Below are positions 6,301 through 8,800 of a stretch of 8,800 nucleotides of DNA, one piece after another. A program made the position numbers and the translations under genes. The notes under the pieces were generated by a model. The model saw only the letters and a list, made by a program, of their open reading frames with translations, was not told where the DNA came from and did no database searches. Numbering within the stretch: the first letter of the stretch is position 1; every line of letters starts with the position of its first letter. The DNA is from a bacterium (GTDB lineage Bacteria > UBA9089 > CG2-30-40-21): NCBI GenBank assembly GCA_030018795.1, contig JASEHA010000070.1, positions 1 through 8,800 of the forward strand, in the 5' to 3' direction.

Positions 6301-8799
6301 CTCAAATCTACTATAGTTATTCACCCAGATCGAGTAAGTAATCTCACTGCCTCTTGTTGTTTTCCATGGGCCATCCTTGCCTATTGAAAGGTCAGGTAAT
6401 GGCAGGATTACATTTGTATACGAAACAGCCTGATTATTGCTGGTATCTGCATCACCTGGCAGTGTGGTGATAGTGATAGTATTGACAATCGTACCAGTTG
6501 CAGCAGCATCCACACTTACCACAATCTCAAAATAACCATTTTCCCATCCCTTAAGCTCAGGAATATTCCATGTTAATACCTGTGTATCCGTACCAGCTGG
6601 TTCACCTAACCAATTATTGGAATCACCCATACGGATATATTTCACGCCATCAGGCAGTGTATCTGTAATCACAACATCCTTGACCACTACATTGCTGCTG
6701 CTATGATAGTTAATCCAGTAGGTCATCTCTTCTCCGGCAATAACCTCATAATAGCCGCCCTTACTGATGCCAAGCTCAAGATATGGCTGTTTCACCTCTG
6801 ATGTCCATGTAGCCTGATTATTCGCGGTATTCATCTCATTTATAGCCCTGCTTATGGAAATCACATTGGATATTTCGGTTGTCTCTAACCCAAGAGACTC
6901 ACCCACCCGACAAACCAGTGTAAAGTAGCCATACCCTGGTTTGTTCATCTCCCACATAGGCGATAATTCACCAATATTCCATGTTAATACCTGCGGTGAT
7001 AAAAGGGTGCCTGAGCCAGTAATACTTGGTGTCCCAAGCAGGGTATTGCTGACATATGTTACATATGGCGGCAGGGTATCGATAATGATTACATTAGAAG
7101 CACTTTCATTGCTAACATTCTGGAAATTAATATCATAAGAAATCTCACATCCTGGCACAACCTCACCCGGTCCCCACTTATAAATCTCAAGGTCAGGGCC
7201 AGAAAACATAATAATATCAACATTAGAGGCTGATGTTGTTGCTATTGTTCCTGGATAATGATATTCTTCCTTATAAGCATTAATTTTATAAGCTTGTCCT
7301 GCTAATACTGGTAATTGATAGCTTCCATCTGGATTGCTAAATACTCGAGAGCTATCCCATATCCCTTCGTTCATCATATCAGCTGATACATGGACAAAAC
7401 CAAGTGTCGTAGTACCACCAGGTGCATAAACCGTTCCTGAGATAGTGCCATCATGCCATTGGAGGCTAAGGTCTACATCCTCATCACCTGATGCTACACC
7501 ATATATAAAAGAATATGCAGTACCTGGCTTTCCAGCTTCAATTTTCCACGAATAACTCATTTCAGGGACATAAACCATATAATGTCCATAAAGATTAGTC
7601 ATAGCTTCCTGCTCAGAATATCCATAAGTAGAAGCAGATATCTCTGCACCCAATATCCCGCCGCTGCCAGTAACCGTACCAATAATAGTCGACTTATTCA
7701 AGGTTAATGCAAAATCTACATTAGATGCAGGGAAAGAAGAAACATTGGTTCCTTGTGGGGTTGAATTATAACCAGCTTTCTTTGCCCTTACGGTATATGT
7801 CCCATCTGGTTTAACATGCAGGGTATAATTACCACTGCTATCTGTCATTATGGACATTCTTTCTCCATTTCTATTTTTATTTTCGCCCCAGTCATTATTG
7901 GCCTGCACCTCAACCCCTTCAGCAGGTTTGCCATCTGAGGTTACTACCCCACAAATAGTGGTTAGCCCTGAGGTAGTAATATCAAAGTCTATCCCTGTTT
8001 TTTGTACATTTTCTTTTACATAAACCTCCTGTGGATTTGAGAAGGGATGGCCAAGCATGAGTGCATATATTACCCAGCTTCCAACTGGCAAATTAAGTGT
8101 ATATTGACCGTTACTATTTGTAATGACTACAAATTCTTCATCACCAGATTGAGCCATTACAATGATATTTGCTGCCAGGCTGCCATCTACGCTAACCTCA
8201 CCTGAGATTGACTGGCTATATGCAGGTTGAGTAAAATCAACCGCAGCGTAAGATGATGTGCCTGTAACCACATCTATTGCCTTGATAAGAAGATGTCCAG
8301 TAACAGATGGACCATTAAATTCAGTAGTCCGTTTAATTTGACCTAATCCTGGCTCTTCATCGGTATGTGAGTTATCTACCTCAAAGAATGTCCCGGGAAC
8401 TGGTATATCCTCTGACTCCAATACCCCAATAACACCCTTATCCAGATAGTAATAAAACTCTGTCCTGCCGCCGGGTGATGAATTACATGTTAATGTTAAT
8501 GTGCCGCCAGCATCAGTAACAGCAGAGGTTGTGCCATTTATCTTCAGGTCAACGGTTACTGGAGATAAACAGGCAACAAATCCCTGCATTATATCTAACC
8601 TTCCCTCAAAACTATTCTCCAGATAATAATTCACTCCTGACTTTATAGTAAATTTAGATGGGTGGTTAAGTACATTTAGCGGTAATACCAGTTCTATGAT
8701 TCCTTCTTGCACGGCTACTGTGCCTTGAGATGTCAATTCAGGTATGTTTTTCCAATAATTACTAGCATCAGTTGCCCAGAATCCCCAGCTTCTTTGCCA
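1..8799 (-). CDS. Giant multidomain secreted/surface protein (DUF11 array, cohesin and dockerin modules), partial at both ends
   Basis: One minus-strand frame runs uninterrupted through 2,933 codons. Every domain boundary located falls in the same phase, so no frameshift is apparent. Neither terminus is present. The ATG at 8800-8798 is in another frame and soon meets a stop. The first in-frame Met (8589-8587, residue 71) follows open, beta-rich sequence and is probably not the start. Order by residue: N-terminal region 1-196; four carboxypeptidase-regulatory-like modules 197-533; twelve DUF11 repeats 534-2098; DPNDK module 2099-2262; FnIII/Ig-like module 2263-2360; cohesin-like 2363-2494; fifth regulatory-like module 2500-2583; dockerin-like 2584-2656; Pro/Ser linker 2666-2678; cohesin-like 2688-2824; Ig-like repeats 2828-2933. 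Such modules are extracellular and non-catalytic. I infer a cell-surface stalk, adhesin or matrix protein. No enzyme motif, signal peptide, membrane helix or anchor is visible. The ligand is unknown and I assign no gene name. Confidence 0.96.
328..738 (-). other. Cohesin-like domain 2
   Basis: Residues 2688-2824 read TLLKVEPAAQDVLLGSTFTI, then VDLRLCFNPSVLEVATLTFG, then GFPAGADVLASGYNNGSGTI, then QVLNITFRAKAIGAGMITFS, and end FNGTVAV. The strand order matches the first cohesin-like domain: 'V-x-x-G-x-x-F-x-I-x-I', 'F-N-P-x-V-L-E-V', 'G-x-I-D-Y-G-V', 'G-Q-V-L-N-I-T-F-R-A-K'. The two differ through most of their length, so they are not a recent duplication. It follows the Pro-rich linker and precedes the Ig-like repeats. 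Confidence 0.82.
766..804 (-). other. Pro/Ser/Ala-rich linker
   Basis: Thirteen residues, PSPAPPSPSPAPP, sit between the dockerin-like domain and the second cohesin-like domain. Such linkers separate independently folded units in secreted scaffold proteins. DNA here is locally much richer in G+C than its neighbours because of CCN proline codons. Confidence 0.9.
832..1050 (-). other. Dockerin-like domain, two EF-hand loops
   Basis: Residues 2584-2656 contain two related units. The second, DFTGDGNVNAFD (865-900), has D, T, D, N and D at loop positions 1, 3, 5, 9 and 12. It is followed by FGVLRLNFF, as in a type I dockerin. The first spans 994-1050 as NADADGKLADGKFKVDAFD followed by FGYLRKAYF. 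It is 19 residues in place of 12, so it carries about seven extra residues in the loop. The linker between units (KNSSDIGWQDKGILTRDGY) is longer than in cellulosomal dockerins. Dockerins are usually C-terminal; this one is internal. Calcium binding is probable for the second loop and uncertain for the first. Confidence 0.78.
1051..1302 (-). other. Carboxypeptidase-regulatory-like module 5
   Basis: Residues 2500-2583 read GKLQGYAVLDIPGVNGHAGV, then AVKIEGTSLGTTTDASGYFC, then IENVSPGIVYGTV, and close GTLTLGTLTL. The 'G-x-x-x-L-D-I-P-G-x-x-x-H-A-G-V-x-V' opening and 'T-D-A-S-G-Y-F-x-I-x-N-V-x-P-G' turn match the family well. A G-x-L-x-L-G-x-L-T-L strand leads straight into the dockerin-like region, a pairing often seen in non-cellulosomal dockerin proteins. 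Confidence 0.85.
1318..1713 (-). other. Cohesin-like domain 1
   Basis: Residues 2363-2494 read GPVFRITPATKTVSKGDSFS, then THLGFDPYLLEVTGISPGSF, then GNIAYAVGLFSG, then GTVMRITFKAKAGGCALISF, and end NATVTI. The cohesin landmarks are in order: 'V-x-x-G-D-x-F-x-x-x-V' first strand, 'F-D-P-x-L-L-E-V' strand, 'G-x-I-x-Y-A' strand, and 'G-T-V-M-x-I-x-F-K-A-K' strand with a final I-x-F. About 132 residues is close to the usual 140. Cohesins bind dockerins in cellulosomes, but most outside cellulosomes have unknown partners. Confidence 0.82.
1720..2013 (-). other. Fibronectin-III/Ig-like module following the DPNDK module
   Basis: Residues 2263 to about 2360 start PVSNVLALAATQTNVAFDVS, then WAGTDT, then SSYSIEVADNGGQWTGWIKD, then TFYGKAGHSYAFRSIAMDEA and GNVE. 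The 'W-x-G-x-D ... I-x-x-Y-x-I-x-V-x-D-N-G-G ... G-x-x-G-H-x-Y-x-F-x-S-I-A-x-D-x-x-G-N-x-E' pattern is a fibronectin-III-like module. It commonly accompanies DPNDK modules. A short duplication (THGTHG) sits before the tyrosine strand. Confidence 0.75.
2014..2505 (-). other. 'DPNDK' beta-sandwich module (C-terminal cap of DUF11 array)
   Basis: Residues 2099-2262 begin SMDPNDKVASPARC, then IDYTIHFENMATASA, then VIDRLDASSFDLSSM. The second half has TITWLFNFHSG, LPPNVTPHDGEGFVNFSV and NTADIRFDYNEWMTTP. The series 'DPNDK ... I-x-Y-T-I-x-F-E-N ... D-x-L-D ... G-x-I-x-W-x-F ... L-P-P-N-x-x-P-x-x-G-E-G ... N-x-A-x-I-x-F-D-x-N' recurs after DUF11-like repeats in large surface proteins of Planctomycetes, cyanobacteria and Bacteroidetes, as I recall them. 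Its role there is structural. Identification is firm at motif level; I do not give a family accession. Confidence 0.8.
2506..2877 (-). repeat. DUF11 repeat 12 (124 aa)
   Basis: Opens ARVDVKVSKWGTEARPGFEK; the centre is IDKLDANVEYLLSS; the Trp strand is SLTWQIGSLGAQTDGYCQV; it closes NNKYTEVETVV, directly before the DPNDK module. Confidence 0.88.
2878..3249 (-). repeat. DUF11 repeat 11 (124 aa)
   Basis: Opens EPIVDLSVYKFGSREVLIGK; the centre is TDTLDAGMIYVSNT; the Trp strand is SNKLIWAMGTISAWEVKSF; it closes NNQATCTT. Confidence 0.9.
3250..3615 (-). repeat. DUF11 repeat 10 (122 aa)
   Basis: Opens PEPDMVIFKWGEGEVTAGHK; the centre is RDTLDNRVFYVSST (LD in place of LP); the Trp strand is SNVITWKIGNIEPGESVDF, with the standard Pro-Gly-Glu turn; it closes NNRATVTT. 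Confidence 0.9.
3616..3993 (-). repeat. DUF11 repeat 9 (126 aa)
   Basis: Opens KPEVDLVVRKDGPSQAGVGQ; the centre is TDTMVSGMSYVSDD, in which the LP of earlier copies has become MV; the Trp strand is NNQVIWSVGTVSGWSKKRF; it closes NNKGTASL. Confidence 0.9.
3994..4392 (-). repeat. DUF11 repeat 8 (133 aa, with trailing linker)
   Basis: Opens PMADLCISKYAGIRQVAEGD; the centre is TDYLPSGVSYGSDT; it closes DNRATSTVSVV. About 11 residues (MVDNYQVAETD) separate it from repeat 9, while other copies abut, so the folded core is only about 122 residues. This is the one obvious hinge in the array. Confidence 0.9.
4393..4794 (-). repeat. DUF11 repeat 7 (134 aa)
   Basis: Opens QPEVDLGIWKNGDIEGVPGQ; the centre is VDHLPTGLVYISDS; a Thr/Gly-rich loop GNGTIATTTARGT lies before IRWEIGKLATGWGGYGYF; it closes NNRATATI. 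Confidence 0.9.
4795..5211 (-). repeat. DUF11 repeat 6 (139 aa, longest)
   Basis: Opens SPEVDMVVEKWGPDEIVMDD; an extra loop DDASGNNVKK precedes VSYTIVLRNKGNSDAHDV, where other copies have a short P-G-x-E. The centre is VDTLPVGMTYATDT. It carries ITGSGTLESP, and closes NNRATVTT. Confidence 0.9.
5212..5604 (-). repeat. DUF11 repeat 5 (131 aa)
   Basis: Opens KPFVDLVISKSGWPVEAAPG; the centre is TDTLPAGVTYVATE, followed by an Asn/Trp-rich loop DNWWNKNRLGTP; the Trp strand is ILQWYFDSIEPGEWGWLQI; it closes DNNPDNNGASFTT. Confidence 0.9.
5605..6018 (-). repeat. DUF11 repeat 4 (138 aa)
   Basis: Opens ASFDLFINKGGSWWRNEGAV; the centre is VDTLPAGVSYVSNT; it carries ITGSGTVLSP before VLTWEIDSLSPTYWGNYLEL; it closes NNCSTFTV. 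It shares the insertion with repeats 1 and 6. Confidence 0.9.
6019..6402 (-). repeat. DUF11 repeat 3 (128 aa)
   Basis: Opens PLPDLSIGKDGPWKTTRGSE; the centre is IDYLPQGVMYSTNT; the Trp strand is TTLHWKLGSLPSWESKYFQI; it closes NNRAIITT. Tyr replaces Thr in the usual DTLP. Confidence 0.9.
6403..6786 (-). repeat. DUF11 repeat 2 (128 aa)
   Basis: Opens PYLELGISKGGYYEVIAGEE; the centre is TDTLPDGVKYIRM; the Trp strand is QVLTWNIPELKGWENGYFEI; it closes NNQAVSYT. No ITGSGT insertion is present. Confidence 0.9.
6787..7200 (-). repeat. DUF11 repeat 1 (138 aa)
   Basis: Opens PDLEIYKWGPGEVVPGCEIS; the centre is IDTLPPYVTYVSNT; it closes NNQATWTS. It carries the ITGSGTLLSP insertion before the central Trp strand (VLTWNIGELSP) and a further loop MWEMNKPGYGYF, which makes it one of the long copies. 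Confidence 0.9.
7201..7452 (-). other. Carboxypeptidase-regulatory-like module 4
   Basis: Residues 450-533 open DGTISGTVYAPGGTTTLGFV, then SNPDGSYQLPVLAGQAYKIN, then AYKEEYHYPGTI, and end SNVDIIMF. The 'G-T-V-Y-x-P' opening and 'N-P-D-G-S-Y' turn are typical of the family. It joins the first DUF11 repeat directly, with no linker. Confidence 0.82.
7459..7692 (-). other. Carboxypeptidase-regulatory-like module 3 (divergent)
   Basis: Residues 370-447 start STIIGTVTGSGGILGAEISA and continue TNLYGHYMVYVPEMSYSWKI. They end in GDEDVDLSLQ. The glycine-turn-tyrosine feature survives as LYGHY, but the usual Asp/Asn before the glycine is replaced. Length and position between modules 2 and 4 support the assignment. 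Confidence 0.7.
7699..7962 (-). other. Carboxypeptidase-regulatory-like module 2
   Basis: Residues 280-367 are the best match of the four N-terminal copies to this fold. They read TTICGVVTSDGKPAEGVEVQ, then TDSSGNYTLHVKPDGTYTV, then RAKKAGYNSTPQG, and close with SNVDFALTL. The 'G-V-V-T-S-D-G-x-P-x-x-G-V-x-V' opening and 'D-S-S-G-N-Y-T' turn are characteristic. A charged Asn-rich loop (NNDWGENKNRNGE) lengthens the region between strands 2 and 3. Confidence 0.85.
7969..8211 (-). other. Carboxypeptidase-regulatory-like module 1
   Basis: Residues 197-277 open with SISGEVSVDGSLAANIIVMA, then ITNSNGQYTLNLPVGSWVIY, and end in TGIDFDIT. The signature is a G-x-V strand, a short loop, a second strand, then 'D/N-x-x-G-x-Y-x-x-x-x-P-x-G-x-Y'. 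This is the carboxypeptidase-regulatory/Cna-B-like beta-sandwich (transthyretin-like fold). Such modules are structural spacers in secreted proteins. The Asn-Gly turn in SNGQY stands in for the usual Asp-Gly. Confidence 0.8.
8212..8799 (-). other. N-terminal region in window; probable Ig-like part, otherwise unrecognised
   Basis: This is residues 1-196 of the visible protein. The first 20 residues are rich in tryptophan (W at 1, 5, 8 and 16). Residues about 78-195 begin LSPVTVDLKING and continue with alternating hydrophobic strands (GGTLTLTCNSSPGG, then EFYYYLDKG). They end in SSYAAVDFTQP just before the first regulatory-like module. That pattern resembles the Ig-like segments that describe structured 'value' strands in large surface proteins, but I cannot name a family. 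The open frame continues past the window edge, so more protein lies upstream. Confidence 0.5.
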
Positions 8800-8800
8800 T

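Larger units (their letters stand above)
2506..7200 (-). repeat. Tandem array of twelve DUF11-type repeats
   Basis: Residues 534-2098 hold twelve copies of 122-139 residues. Each has four landmarks in order: an opening 'P-x-x-D-L-x-I-x-K'; 'G-x-x-I-x-Y-x-I-x-x-x-N-x-G' ending strand B; 'I-x-D-T-L-P-x-G-V-x-Y-V-S' at the centre; and a closing 'L-T-N-V-V-E-I ... N-N-R-A-T-x-T-T'. These are the known marks of DUF11 (conserved repeat domain, Ig-like fold) in bacterial surface proteins. Twelve NN/DN-x-A-T-like boundaries were counted. The copies differ widely in protein sequence, so the array is old, not a recent amplification. In length it could form a stalk projecting from the cell. Confidence 0.93.

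Noticed and set aside
2506..7200. CRISPR-like or non-coding tandem repeats
   Set aside because: The periodicity is about 366-417 bp, always a multiple of three. It is conserved at protein level rather than DNA level, as expected for protein domain repeats.
8587..8589. First in-frame Met (residue 71) as the true start of the gene
   Set aside because: The frame is open upstream with protein-like beta-rich sequence, and no signal peptide follows this Met, which a secreted protein of this type should have. The start is more likely outside the window.
8798..8800. Minus-strand ATG at the very right edge as a start codon
   Set aside because: It is in another frame from the long coding frame and meets a TGA ten codons later.
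1..8800. tRNA, rRNA, riboswitch, promoter, terminator, insertion sequence or integrase signals
   Set aside because: Nothing convincing was seen on either strand. The coding frame fills the window and leaves no intergenic space.

Overview
The whole window is the inside of one very large gene on the minus strand. A single frame stays open from position 8799 to position 1 (2,933 codons) with no stop and no convincing start. The encoded polypeptide is therefore longer than 2,933 residues, and both of its ends lie outside the window. I see no second gene, RNA gene, mobile element, CRISPR array, promoter or terminator. The smaller open frames, nearly all on the plus strand, are shadows of this gene.

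The protein is a mosaic of extracellular beta-sandwich modules. In protein order (right to left on the map) these are: an N-terminal region of about 196 residues with an Ig-like part (8799-8212); four carboxypeptidase-regulatory-like (peptidase-associated/Cna-B type) modules (8211-7201); twelve tandem DUF11-type repeats (7200-2506); a 'DPNDK' beta module (2505-2014) and a fibronectin-III/Ig-like module (2013-1720); a first cohesin-like domain (1713-1318); a fifth carboxypeptidase-regulatory-like module (1302-1051); a dockerin-like pair of EF-hand loops (1050-832); a Pro/Ser linker (804-766); a second cohesin-like domain (738-328); and the start of a tandem array of bacterial Ig-like repeats (318-1) that runs off the window.

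This composition points to a secreted or cell-surface stalk or adhesin, with cohesin and dockerin modules that could allow calcium-dependent assembly. No signal peptide, membrane segment or sorting signal is visible, as expected for an internal fragment. Base composition is moderate (roughly mid-40s % GC by eye). DUF11 arrays combined with a DPNDK module, cohesins and dockerins suggest an uncultured bacterium, perhaps from a candidate phylum or a Planctomycetes-like lineage. That placement is weak inference from architecture alone.

The points most worth a second look are: cohesins and a dockerin in one chain; the ordered divergence of the DUF11 repeats (an LP group, an LD group and a recurring ITGSGT insertion); tryptophan at the usual Pro-Gly-Glu turn in most repeats; a dockerin whose first calcium loop carries an insertion; and near-identical DNA patches at repeat boundaries.
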